Shown: piece after piece, positions 50,712 through 60,030 of the stretch
Layout of the letters: every line of letters starts with the position of its first letter
How positions within the stretch are numbered: the stretch's first letter is position 1
Assembly (NCBI GenBank): GCA_900539915.1
Contig: UQDU01000006.1
Location: 1-64,000 of the forward strand
From: an uncultured Bacteroidales bacterium
Lineage (GTDB): Bacteria; Bacteroidota; Bacteroidia; Bacteroidales; Muribaculaceae
Length of the DNA stretch: 64,000 nucleotides
Reading direction: 5' to 3'
Notes under the pieces: model-generated
Told to the model about the DNA's origin: nothing
The model's database searches: none
The model's input: only the letters and a program-made list of their open reading frames with translations
Program-made: the position numbers and the translations under genes

Positions 50712-51831
50712 ATGATTACACCCGAACAGCTAAAAGAGACCTTTGAGCGCAAGCTGGCGCTGAGGAGGTATCTTTGACATCGACAGCAAGAAAATAGAAG
50801 TAGAAGAGGAGGAACTCCGCACCCATGTGCCCGATTTTTGGGAGCATCCCAAAGAGGCGCAGGCACAGATGAAGAAAATCAAGGACATCCAGGCCTGGAT
50901 TGACGGCTATAATGAGATAGATAAGTCAACCGAGGAACTCCAGCTCGCATGGGACTTCCTCAAGGAAGGCATCGTGGAGGAGTCAGAGCTGGACGCCCTG
51001 TATGCGTCGACTATCGAGAAAATCGAGTCGCTTGAGCTCCGTAACATGCTGCGCCGCGAGGAGGACAAGATGGATGCCGTCATCAAAATCAACTCCGGCG
51101 CAGGTGGCACTGAGAGCCAGGACTGGGCCCAGATGCTCATGCGCATGTATCTGCGCTGGGCCGAGAAGCACGGTTACAAGACATCCATCGCCAACCTGCT
51201 GGAGGGCGACGAGGCCGGTATAAAGTCATGTACCATCAATATCGAAGGCCCGTTTGCCTACGGATACCTCAAGAGTGAGAACGGTGTGCACCGACTGGTG
51301 CGCGTGTCGCCTTACAATGCACAGGGCAAGCGTATGACATCGTTTGCGAGCGTGTTCGTGACCCCGTTGGTCGATGACACCATAGAGGTCAAGGTAGAAC
51401 AGGCTCTCATATCGTGGGATACCTTCCGAAGCGGCGGTGCCGGCGGCCAGAACGTCAACAAGGTGGAGTCAGGTGTGCGTCTGCGCTACCAGTTTACCGA
51501 CCCTTACACCGGGGAGAAGGAGGAAATCCTCATCGAGAACACCGAAACCCGCGACCAGCCCAAAAACAAGGAGAATGCCCTGCGACAGCTACGCTCCATA
51601 CTCTACGAGAAGGAACTACAGCACCGCATGCAGGAACAGGCCAAGATTGAGGCCGGCAAGATGAAAATCGAGTGGGGCAGCCAGATACGCAGCTATGTGT
51701 TTGATGACCGACGTGTCAAGGACCACCGCACCAACCATCAGACAAGCGATGTCAATGGCGTCATGGACGGAGACATAGACGAGTTTATCAAGGCATATCT
51801 TATGGAATTTGCCGGCAATGAGCCGCAATAA
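50712..51831 (+). CDS. prfB: Peptide chain release factor 2 (programmed +1 frameshift)
   Basis: RF2 ends translation at UGA and UAA. The first 21 codons start at ATG 50712 and reach an in-frame TGA at 50775. A +1 shift continues the frame from GAC 50776 to the stop at 51831, giving 372 residues. The catalytic GGQ lies in SGGAGGQNVN. The stop-codon recognition motif reads SPY in VRVSPYNAQGKR, where E. coli RF2 has SPF. The pcrA-like gene follows after 13 bp. Confidence 0.96.
50763..50778 (+). promoter_or_regulatory. Programmed +1 frameshift site of prfB
   Basis: AGGAGG (50763-50768), a Shine-Dalgarno-like stimulator, is followed after 3 nt by CTT TGA C (50772-50778). This matches the classical RF2 autoregulation site: low RF2 lets the ribosome slip from CUU to UUU at the slow UGA. 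Confidence 0.93.
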
Positions 51832-51844
51832 CCTCCTGATTTAG

Positions 51845-54187
51845 ATGGATAAAAGCTATCTTGACGAGCTTAATGACCAGCAGAGGGCCGCGGTGGAATA
51901 CACCGACGGCCCCCAGCTCGTCATAGCCGGAGCCGGCTCTGGAAAGACGAGGGTGTTGACATACAAGATTCTGCACCTTCTCGCCCATGGCGTGGAGCCT
52001 TGGCGCATACTTGCACTGACGTTTACCAACAAGGCTGCGCGAGAGATGCGCGAGCGCATAGAGGCTCTTGTGGGGCATGAGGCAGCATCACGTCTTTGGA
52101 TGGGCACCTTCCACTCCATATTCTCACGCATACTGCGCATCCATGCCGACAAAATAGGGTTTAAAAGTTCTTACACCATCTATGACGCGGCAGACAGCAA
52201 AGCCCTTGTCAAGACCATCATCAAGGATATGCAGCTTGACGAGAAGGTCTACAAGGCTTCTACCGTGGCCAACGCAATCTCATGGGCTAAAAATTCGCTC
52301 ATATCGCCGGAGGCCTATGCCGCCAATGCTGACCTCATGGCAGCCGACCGACGTGCGCGCCGGCCCCTCATCCATGAAATCTATGCCGCATACCGCAACC
52401 GCTGTCAGGTGGCTTCGGCCATGGATTTCGACGACCTGCTGTACTATACAAATCTGCTGCTGCGTGACAATCCTGACATCCGTAACCACTACACCGAGTT
52501 TTTCCGCTATGTGCTGGTCGACGAATATCAGGACACCAATTTCGCCCAGCATCTGATAGTGTCACAGCTGTGTGGAGAGTGCGGACGGCTCATGGTGGTG
52601 GGCGACGATGCCCAGAGCATATACAGCTTCCGAGGGGCCAACATAGCCAATATCCTCAATCTCAACCGCACTTACAAGACCCTGCGGATATTCAAGCTTG
52701 AGGAGAACTACCGCTCCACACAGACCATCATAAATGCCGCCAATTCGCTGATTGACAAAAACGAAGGGCAGATACCCAAAAAGGTATTTTCGCGTAATGA
52801 CAAGGGCGACCGAATAGAACTCGTGCAGGCCTACAGCGATTATGAGGAGGGTTTTCTCGTGGCTAACCGCGTGGCGCAGGTCAAACTGACACGCCATGAC
52901 AGTTACGATGACTTTGCCATACTCTACCGTACCAACTCGCAGAGCCGTATCCTTGAGGAAGCTCTACGCAAGCAGAGCATACCTTACCGTATATATGGCG
53001 GACAGTCGTTTTATCAGCGCAAGGAGGTCAAGGATGCGGTGTCGTATTTCCGCCTGTCGGTCAATCCTGATGATGACGAGGCTCTGCGCCGCGTCATCAA
53101 TGTGCCGGCTCGTGGTATCGGTGACACTACATTGGCCAAGCTCACGAGGGCGGCCATAGATAATGGCGTCAGCGTCTGGCATGTCATAACCCACCTTGAC
53201 ACGATAGACACGGGTCTCAATAACGGTACGAAACGGAAGCTCCAGGGGTTCAGAGAACTGATGGAGAAGTTCATAGACAGTAATGCCACCGCCGATGCCG
53301 CCACGCTTGCACAACTGATAATCTCCGAGACCGGCATGATTTCCCAGCTGCAAGGCGACCGCACGCCCGAAAGCATATCCAGGATAGAGAACTTGCAGGA
53401 GCTTGTCAACGGTGCACGTCAGTTTGTCAAGATGCACACCGAGGAGGGCAACGAGGATACAGGCATGGAATATTTCCTAAGCGAGGTGTCTCTGGCTACG
53501 GATCAGGATAAGGATGAGGAGGATGGCACTGCGAAAGTAACTCTGATGACTGTCCATGCAGCCAAGGGTCTTGAGTTTGCCAACGTGTTTATAGTCGGCG
53601 TAGAGGAAGACCTTTTCCCCAACTCCATGAGTGCTGCAAGCGCCGAGGAAATTGAGGAGGAACGTCGACTGCTGTATGTTGCTATTACAAGGGCCAAGCG
53701 TTTCTGCATGATAAGCTATGCTTGTAGCCGTTTCCGCAACGGCATGACAGCAACCTGCAGTCCGTCACGGTTTATCAGGGATATCGACCCCCATTATCTC
53801 AAGCCTGTCACAGGCACGAGTGTAACGGGCCGCTCCATGTTTAATCCAGTAGAGCGTTATCGTGATTCGTTCCACTCGCCGGTTGCTGCGTCCTCGAGCT
53901 TTGCAGCTTCAAGGAGACGTGGCGGCGGTCTGCCCCTCAGCGACTATCACGGCAATGTCGCCCCCAGAGAGACGTCACGCCCTGCGTCTGCTTCGGCCGG
54001 TGTGGGGACTTCGCTCCACAACTCGTCAGAGCTGTCTGTAGGCATGGTGATAGAGCATCAGATATTCGGACGCGGCACTATTGAGGAGATAGACCGCGAG
54101 CAGCCTGACCACCGCATCAGGGTTACATTTGACAATACCGGTCAAAAGGTGCTCATGCTTAAATTTGCAAGATTTAAAATCGTATAA
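51845..54187 (+). CDS. ATP-dependent 3'-5' DNA helicase, PcrA/UvrD type
   Basis: The 780-residue SF1A helicase has the Q motif LNDQQRAAVE, the Walker A GAGSGKT at 29-35, VDEYQDTN (Walker B), GDDAQSIYSFRGA, ENYRSTQTI and, in the second half, TVHAAKGLEF and LYVAITRA. It unwinds DNA in repair and in clearing of replication blocks. The C-terminal 130 residues are Ser/Arg-rich with a Tudor-like end, as in PcrA. nspC follows after 15 bp. Confidence 0.95.
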   Translation: MDKSYLDELNDQQRAAVEYTDGPQLVIAGAGSGKTRVLTYKILHLLAHGVEPWRILALTFTNKAAREMRERIEALVGHEAASRLWMGTFHSIFSRILRIHADKIGFKSSYTIYDAADSKALVKTIIKDMQLDEKVYKASTVANAISWAKNSLISPEAYAANADLMAADRRARRPLIHEIYAAYRNRCQVASAMDFDDLLYYTNLLLRDNPDIRNHYTEFFRYVLVDEYQDTNFAQHLIVSQLCGECGRLMVVGDDAQSIYSFRGANIANILNLNRTYKTLRIFKLEENYRSTQTIINAANSLIDKNEGQIPKKVFSRNDKGDRIELVQAYSDYEEGFLVANRVAQVKLTRHDSYDDFAILYRTNSQSRILEEALRKQSIPYRIYGGQSFYQRKEVKDAVSYFRLSVNPDDDEALRRVINVPARGIGDTTLAKLTRAAIDNGVSVWHVITHLDTIDTGLNNGTKRKLQGFRELMEKFIDSNATADAATLAQLIISETGMISQLQGDRTPESISRIENLQELVNGARQFVKMHTEEGNEDTGMEYFLSEVSLATDQDKDEEDGTAKVTLMTVHAAKGLEFANVFIVGVEEDLFPNSMSAASAEEIEEERRLLYVAITRAKRFCMISYACSRFRNGMTATCSPSRFIRDIDPHYLKPVTGTSVTGRSMFNPVERYRDSFHSPVAASSSFAASRRRGGGLPLSDYHGNVAPRETSRPASASAGVGTSLHNSSELSVGMVIEHQIFGRGTIEEIDREQPDHRIRVTFDNTGQKVLMLKFARFKIV

Positions 54188-54202
54188 CAGGTATCCACAG
54201 CT

Positions 54203-55348
54203 ATGGTTTATAACAACGAATCAGAGATTTCCACACCGTTCTATATAGTCTATGAGTCCCGCATCCGTCGAAATCTGGCGCTTATCAGCCGTGTGGCTTC
54301 GGAATCAGGGGCAAAAATCATCATGGCTTTTAAAGCGAATGCTTTATGGAAGACATTTCCGATAGTACGTGAATACTGTCGTGACTTTACGGCAAGTTCG
54401 CTCAACGAGCTGCATCTCGGATGTGACGAGCTTGGTGGTGAGGCTCATAGTTATTGCCCGGCTTATACTGACGAAACGATAGGGGAGTATCTGGAGCGGT
54501 CAACGCATATCACTTTTAACTCGTTGCACCAGTTTGAGCGTTTCAAATCGCTGGTGGCGGCCTCGAAGGCTTCTCCCGGATTGCGTGTAAATCCTCAATG
54601 CTCGGTGATAGAGACCGACATATACAATCCGGCTCTCCCCGGTAGCCGCTTCGGTGTGACTGCCGCGGCTCTGAGCGAGGCTGGCGGACTGCCTGACGGT
54701 ATCGAAGGCTTGCATTTTCATGCTCTGTGTGAAAGTTCGAGCCATGACCTCGAGAAGGTGCTTGAAGCGTTTGAGGCTGACTTCGGCGAGTGGATTGACC
54801 GTGTCAGATGGGTCAATATGGGGGGCGGACATCTGATGACGCGGGAGGGCTATGACACCGAGCACCTAATAGCTGTGATACAGGGCTTCAGACGTCGTCA
54901 TCCCGGTGTGCAGGTTATACTTGAGCCGGGAAGTGCGTTTATGTGGCGTACAGGCGATCTTATGACCTCGGTGGTTGACATCGTGGACAATCAGGGGATA
55001 AAGACGGCGATAATAGATGCGTCGTTTGCCTGTCATATGCCCGATTGCCTGGAAATGCCGTATAAACCGGCTATCACAGGCAGTATGCCTGTAGATGCGT
55101 CGCTCCCGACATACAGGCTTGGAGGCAACTCATGTCTCAGTGGGGATTTCATGGGCGACTGGAGTTTCGCTCGTCCGCTTCGGATAGGCGACCGTCTGCG
55201 GTTAGAAGACATGAACCACTATACCACTGTCAAGACCAACATGTTCAATGGCATACAGCATCCGTCAATGATATTATGCGATGCCGAGGGGCGCTGTCAT
55301 GAGCTTCGCCGCTTCATTTACGAGGACTACCGCTCACGTATGGACTGA
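54203..55348 (+). CDS. nspC: Carboxynorspermidine decarboxylase
   Basis: NspC makes norspermidine or spermidine from the carboxy form in the alternative polyamine route. The 381-residue alanine-racemase-fold enzyme has the PLP lysine Lys44 in AFKANALW, a HFHALCESS segment, NMGGGHLMT and EPGSAF, with the C-terminal domain motif NSCLSGDFMGDW. The usual partner, carboxynorspermidine dehydrogenase, is not next to it. It is the last core gene before the polysaccharide locus. Confidence 0.94.
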   Translation: MVYNNESEISTPFYIVYESRIRRNLALISRVASESGAKIIMAFKANALWKTFPIVREYCRDFTASSLNELHLGCDELGGEAHSYCPAYTDETIGEYLERSTHITFNSLHQFERFKSLVAASKASPGLRVNPQCSVIETDIYNPALPGSRFGVTAAALSEAGGLPDGIEGLHFHALCESSSHDLEKVLEAFEADFGEWIDRVRWVNMGGGHLMTREGYDTEHLIAVIQGFRRRHPGVQVILEPGSAFMWRTGDLMTSVVDIVDNQGIKTAIIDASFACHMPDCLEMPYKPAITGSMPVDASLPTYRLGGNSCLSGDFMGDWSFARPLRIGDRLRLEDMNHYTTVKTNMFNGIQHPSMILCDAEGRCHELRRFIYEDYRSRMD

Positions 55349-55357
55349 CATTATCAT

Positions 55358-55458
55358 GCCTTATGACGTCTTTGAAACCATAAATTGTGGCTTAGGAGGC
55401 TGTAGAATCAATTATATTTCTTATCTTTGCGTTAGTTTGTAACGCGAAGTCATAATGC
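55358..55458. repeat. 13-bp imperfect inverted repeat around the polysaccharide-locus promoter
   Basis: GCCTTATGACGTC (55358-55370) and the reverse complement of 55446-55458, GCATTATGACTTC, agree at 11 of 13 positions. They enclose 75 bp with the -7 element TATCTTTG. Short and imperfect; it may be a chance match, but the layout is that of an invertible promoter. Confidence 0.3.
55422..55429 (+). promoter_or_regulatory. Polysaccharide-locus -7 element (TATCTTTG)
   Basis: This fits TAnnTTTG and lies about 196 bp before the upxY start, leaving a long leader, as is usual for UpxY-controlled loci. No clear -33 box is seen. Confidence 0.6.
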
Positions 55459-55617
55459 GTAGGAGCTTTGACTGAAAGTTGTCCCATTTCTTGTTGTCTG
55501 ACCGCAATGTATTGATTGATAGGCAGTTATCAAGATTGGGATGAACTAAAGAATTGTCTAAGAGTGGCATGCAAACTATAAAAATCGGTCAATATCTGTC
55601 CAATCTCGATTGTTAGA
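55429..55617 (+). promoter_or_regulatory. Leader of the polysaccharide operon with 5' hairpin
   Basis: Right after the -7 element, GCGTTA/TAACGC form a 6-bp hairpin (55429-55445) at the expected transcript 5' end. Further on, AGATTGG and CCAATCT (near 55532 and 55600) can pair. In Bacteroides the 5' leader is where UpxY proteins act against premature termination, so this region is the likely target. The structure itself is an inference. Confidence 0.4.
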
Positions 55618-56184
55618 GTGACGAATTCCGGAGGACAAACGGCATCCGAAAACAGTGGAAATATGCCCCAATGGTATGTGATGAGGGCATATAAATCGGA
55701 AAAAAGCGCAGAAGAACATCTCACACAGCTTGGATATGATGTGTTTGTACCCAAAAAATGGGCTGTGAGAGTATATCATGGCCGTAAAGGCAAATATCTT
55801 GTGCCGGCTATTCCGAGTATGATTTTCGTTCATGCTACCAAAGACAGCTTGCTTCAGGCTAAGCAGCGTGTCGAGAAATTACAGTTTATCATGTCAGCTT
55901 CCACTGGTGGCAACCAGCCTTTGGTGGTTGCAGACCGGGATATGAACGACTTCATCAAAGTGGCTTCTCAAGCCGTGGCTGATGAAGGCATCACCTATCT
56001 TACGCCCGAGGAAATCAATATTGCCCGTGGACGGCGTGTGAAGATTCTTGGCGGTCCCTTTGACGGCGTAACAGGAGTGTTCCAGCGGGTCAAGGGCCAT
56101 CGTAACCGCCGCCTCGTAGTCACCATCCCCTCCATCGGCAGCGTCACCGCCGAAGTCACCCCCGATCTCGTCCAGCTCCTCTGA
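55618..56184 (+). CDS. UpxY-family transcription antiterminator (NusG-like)
   Basis: The 188-residue protein has a NusG N-terminal domain starting WYVMRAYKSEKSAEEHL and a C-terminal KOW motif (RRVKILGGPFDGVTGVF). This is the first-gene antiterminator of Bacteroides-type capsule loci; it lets polymerase read through its own long operon. The start is either GTG 55618 (used here) or ATG 55663, which would begin MPQWYVMRAY and matches the NusG start better. No UpxZ partner follows. Confidence 0.92.
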   Translation: MTNSGGQTASENSGNMPQWYVMRAYKSEKSAEEHLTQLGYDVFVPKKWAVRVYHGRKGKYLVPAIPSMIFVHATKDSLLQAKQRVEKLQFIMSASTGGNQPLVVADRDMNDFIKVASQAVADEGITYLTPEEINIARGRRVKILGGPFDGVTGVFQRVKGHRNRRLVVTIPSIGSVTAEVTPDLVQLL

Positions 56185-56225
56185 TACAAGTTGAGTTGGA
56201 GATGTGATATTGTCCAATATAAAAT

Positions 56226-57791
56226 ATGAGACGAGAATCGCGTGTAGCAAAATCGATTAAGAATGCCAAGGTCAACATGCTTTGCTATTTTGTATCGCTG
56301 CTGACCGCATTCTTTACGCGCAGGATATTCATTGATTATCTCGGGCTGGAGTTCATGGGCCTGAACGGGACTGTCGGTAGTGTGCTCGGATTTCTCAATC
56401 TGGCCGAACTTGGCATAGGCACGGCTATTTCTTATCTGTTATTTAAGCCTGTATTTGATGGAGATGAAACGAAGATCAACGAGTTGATTTCTGTAATGGG
56501 TTATCTTTACCGTTGGATCGGCATTTTCATCTATGGGGCGGCCATAATAGTATCATTCTTTCTGCCTGTGATATTTTCCGATACTTCTTTTTCCATGGGG
56601 GTGATTTATGCATCGTTCTATCTGTATCTATCAGGGTCGATGCTTGGTTATTTCTTCAATTATAAGATGGTATTGCTGAGCGCTGACCAGAGGAATTATG
56701 TCATAACCGGCTATTTCCAACTGACCACGACCTTGAAACTGTTCACGCAGATGGGGCTTGCAATACTGTGGCCTAACTTTTATGTATTCTTGGCTCTGGA
56801 GTTCGGGTCTGCGATAGTTAATACTTTCATTATTCAATGGAAACTCCGGAAGACATATCCATGGCTGAAAGCGGAGCTTAAGGAGGGACGCAGACTGCTA
56901 AAGAAATATCCGGAAGTGACTACGAAAATCAAGCAGATTGTGGTACACAAATTGGGACTGTTTGTAAAAGGTCAGTCGCAACCGATGCTTATATACGCTT
57001 TTGCATCCCTTTCAAGTTTAGCTCTTTATGCTAATTATACCATTATAACGAGCCGTGTTCAGAATCTGTTTAATGGTATTCTTGATAGTGCTGGCGGAAG
57101 CGTCGGGAATCTTGTCGCTGAGGGTGACAAAGATAAGATAGTTAAAATTTTCGCGCAACTATTCGTTTCTCGATTATTTATTGTCGGCAATCTTGCGTTC
57201 TGTTTCTATTATCTGCTATCTCCATTTGTCAATATATGGCTTGGCCCTGAATGTATTGTATCGCCGACGGTTGTTCTGATTGTCGTAATCGGATATACTC
57301 TTGGTGTCATGCGTGGCCCTACAGATTATTTCATAAATGCCTATGGATTGTTTTCTGATGTATGGGCTCCTATAGCCGAATCAGCTATATCTATTTCTGT
57401 GGCAATCTTATGTGGCATGAAATGGGGGCTTCCTGGAGTACTGATGGGAGATTTGACGGCGTCAATTTTGATTATTTACGTATGGAAAACATATTTTCTG
57501 TTTACACGTGGATTTAAAGTCAATCCTCTGAGATACTGGCTATTGTGGGCTAAAACCATATGGCCTATGATTTTAGGCGCGGTGGCGGCCTACTTCGTTG
57601 CAGAATATGTATTTTCGTTAATCACGTTAAGAAATCAATGGCTTGAATTTTTCATACGTGCTGCTATATTCGCAATCGTTATTTTTTCGGTGTCTACTCC
57701 CATACTTTGGATTGTATCGCTTAATTTCAGAGAATTTTTCAAGAGATTGTTGCATTCGGTTTTTAAACGCAAATCAAGTATGCTTAGCTGA
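56226..57791 (+). CDS. Polysaccharide flippase (Wzx/MATE-like)
   Basis: This 521-residue protein has about 12-14 membrane helices and starts with an amphipathic basic stretch. FFTRRIFIDYLGLEFMGLNGTVGSVLGFLNLAELG (in two motifs, IFIDYLGLEFMGLNG and GFLNLAELGIG) is typical of polysaccharide-biosynthesis exporters of the MOP superfamily. It would flip lipid-linked repeat units across the inner membrane. It is the second gene of the locus, 41 bp after upxY. Confidence 0.9.
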   Translation: MRRESRVAKSIKNAKVNMLCYFVSLLTAFFTRRIFIDYLGLEFMGLNGTVGSVLGFLNLAELGIGTAISYLLFKPVFDGDETKINELISVMGYLYRWIGIFIYGAAIIVSFFLPVIFSDTSFSMGVIYASFYLYLSGSMLGYFFNYKMVLLSADQRNYVITGYFQLTTTLKLFTQMGLAILWPNFYVFLALEFGSAIVNTFIIQWKLRKTYPWLKAELKEGRRLLKKYPEVTTKIKQIVVHKLGLFVKGQSQPMLIYAFASLSSLALYANYTIITSRVQNLFNGILDSAGGSVGNLVAEGDKDKIVKIFAQLFVSRLFIVGNLAFCFYYLLSPFVNIWLGPECIVSPTVVLIVVIGYTLGVMRGPTDYFINAYGLFSDVWAPIAESAISISVAILCGMKWGLPGVLMGDLTASILIIYVWKTYFLFTRGFKVNPLRYWLLWAKTIWPMILGAVAAYFVAEYVFSLITLRNQWLEFFIRAAIFAIVIFSVSTPILWIVSLNFREFFKRLLHSVFKRKSSMLS

Positions 57792-57837
57792 TTTGATGAT
57801 AGATTTTGATTACAAGGCACAATATAGATAGTGATTT

Positions 57838-58848
57838 ATGAAGGTATCAGTTATTGTCCCTGTCTATAATACATCTCAATTGCTTCCACGATGTCTCGAC
57901 AGTATACGTAACCAATCTTATACAGATTGGGAGTGTATATTGATTGATGACGGCTCCACGGATGCTTCGTTGGATATAATGCGAGGGTGTGTTGCCGAAG
58001 ATGCACGATTCAAGATTATATCACAGAAAAATTCTGGTGTAAGCGTTGCGCGCAATAAAGGTCTGGATATGGCTCGTGGGGAATATGTGACATTCATTGA
58101 CAGCGATGACTATGTTGATTTGTCATATTTCCAGCAAGTGGTGGACTTATTGAAGTTATACGATGTTTCGATGTTGATCTCAGGCTACTCTGAGAATTCA
58201 GATGAGGCTGGATGCTGCATGGATAAATGTAGTCGTTTACCGGAATGGGTGCAATGTGTCGGAGAAGATATATCATTGCTTGACAGAGTGTCATGTGCTC
58301 GTCTATTATTCGATGGGTCCGCGTCTTATTGGGGGTATATCAGGAATTGGTTTCGTCGGTCCCTCATAGTTGAAAAGAACCTTGTTTTTGATAAAAGGCT
58401 GAAGTATAATGAGGACAGAGCTTTTACACTATCCTACTTATCCGTAGAGCCATCAGATGCTGTCAATATTGTTTTTAACAGACCGAATTATCATTATGAG
58501 ATCCGAATAGGGTCGACCATGTCCCATGGCTTTAATGTAAACCATTTGGTGGAACTTGAATCTTTCAAGTATTTCTGTGGTATGGAGCGTGCTTATTTTC
58601 GCAGCAGGAGTTTGAATATGGCCATCCGTCATGCAGGACTGACTCGTAAATTTTATCTGACATGGCTCGCCATGAATATGGATAGATATGATGACAAAAT
58701 AGCTGCAGCAATGGAGCGTATTGAGGAAGATATGTTAAGCATAAGAGATTTTATGCCTCCCTATACGTTGCATAGCCGCCCATTGATGAAAAGATGGTTG
58801 CAGCATCATAAACATAAATTCATGCGCTTTTTCGGTAGACAGAGATGA
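57838..58848 (+). CDS. Glycosyltransferase family 2
   Basis: The 336-residue GT-A enzyme begins VSVIVPVYNTSQLLPRCLDSI and has DDGSTD, ARNKGLDMARGEYVTFIDSDDY with the metal-binding DxD. It adds one sugar to the lipid-linked repeat; donor and acceptor are unknown. The stop overlaps the next start in ATGA. AT-rich codon use differs from the core genes. Confidence 0.9.
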   Translation: MKVSVIVPVYNTSQLLPRCLDSIRNQSYTDWECILIDDGSTDASLDIMRGCVAEDARFKIISQKNSGVSVARNKGLDMARGEYVTFIDSDDYVDLSYFQQVVDLLKLYDVSMLISGYSENSDEAGCCMDKCSRLPEWVQCVGEDISLLDRVSCARLLFDGSASYWGYIRNWFRRSLIVEKNLVFDKRLKYNEDRAFTLSYLSVEPSDAVNIVFNRPNYHYEIRIGSTMSHGFNVNHLVELESFKYFCGMERAYFRSRSLNMAIRHAGLTRKFYLTWLAMNMDRYDDKIAAAMERIEEDMLSIRDFMPPYTLHSRPLMKRWLQHHKHKFMRFFGRQR

Positions 58849-60012
58849 GACGACGTGTTGGGGTGGATTTTACCTGGTGCTTTGATAAGGCTGTTCATGC
58901 TGGTCCTAAGGCCCGTAAGGATGTGTCGCGCACTCTCAGCAAAGAGGGGTATGATGTAGTGACACTGTTTTATCCTTCGGCTAAAACCCCGAAACAGGCT
59001 TCATGGAAAAGGACTAAGGTATTGGTCAAACTATATTTCAAAAAACTTATCGGAGCTAAGGAAGTATTGTTCCAATATCCGTCGATGTTGCCTGTATGGT
59101 ATCTGAAATTCTTAAAGTATCAGGGTATCAGGGTCACATTGTTAATTCACGACCTTGATAGATTGAGGCAAGGACATACTGAGTTGAGTCATCTTGAGAG
59201 AGGAACCTTTAATGCTGTGAATAACCTCATAGTGCATACGCCGGCTATGGCTGACTATCTGCGTGCACAGAATGTCAGGACTCCCATGGACGTCCTTTAT
59301 CTTTTTGACTATTATACTGACAGACAGGAATATAAGAAAGCCGATGACTGTAACAGCATTGTATTCTGTGGCAAGCTCGGTAAAAGCGGTTTCCTTAAAC
59401 TATAAAATCCCAAAATCTGGCGTAATATGATTATAAATACCACAAAACCAGCCTATTGAAAATTTCAATATTATCCCAAGATGGAATATGCCCAGGAAGA
59501 ATAGGGAATTGATTATCATGTAATTGTCGAATATTACGTCTATTTGAGGGATTTTATAGCTTAAAATATTTGATGCTAAGGACTGGGCAATGACCACATA
59601 TCTCTACGGTGTTGGTGCTAAGACCCATTATGATAATCCTAATGTAATGTACAAGGGGGTATTCCCGGCTGATGATCCATCGGAGATAGAAGGTGCGTGG
59701 GGACTCGTCTGGGACGGCCCTGATCCGGAGACCTGTAGCACTTCGCCCATAGGACGCTATCTGTCATACAACACCAGTCACAAAATTTCCCTCTATCTCG
59801 TCACTGGTAAACCTGTCATCATCTGGTCAGGCTGCGCATTGGCAGACTGGATAGTCAAAAACGGCCTCGGAATAACCGTAGATTCTTTGAATGAAATACC
59901 TATGAGTATGAGTCAAATCTCACATGCGGAATATCAGACATTTGTAGAGGGTGTAGAAAATATACAGCATGAACTATCTAAAGGTGGATTTCTGAGTAAG
60001 ATCCTAAGATAA
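58845..60012 (+). pseudogene. Glycosyltransferase (galactofuranosyltransferase-like) interrupted by a 160-bp element
   Basis: Two ORFs, 58845-59405 and 59590-60012, are the halves of one gene. The first ends IVFCGKLGKSGFLKL-stop at the element border; the second, open from 59566, reads IFDAKDWAMTTYLYG, then YKGVFPADD, EGAWGLVWDG, HKISLYLVTGKPVIIW. Removing the element plus one copy of its 6-bp target duplication (166 nt) joins them as GFLKIFDAK in one frame of 333 residues. The parent resembles GT-B beta-1,6-galactofuranosyltransferases of the WbbI type. As it stands only a 186-residue N-terminal fragment is made. Confidence 0.9.
59400..59559. mobile_element. 160-bp MITE-like non-autonomous element
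   Basis: The ends are perfect 12-bp inverted repeats: CTATAAAATCCC at 59400-59411 and GGGATTTTATAG at 59548-59559. Nine bases further in, CGTAATAT at the left is matched by ATATTACG at the right, extending the imperfect terminal repeat to about 29 bp. The element is flanked by a direct CTTAAA duplication (59394-59399 and 59560-59565); because of symmetry the true duplication could be TTAA. There is no transposase inside. I cannot name the parent IS family. Confidence 0.88.
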
Positions 60013-60030
60013 GATCACATCAGTATAGGT

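Noticed and set aside
59400..59597. A 65-codon - strand ORF over the inserted element in the glycosyltransferase
   Set aside because: It runs through both element ends into the host gene and has no similarity I recognise. The element has no room for a transposase.
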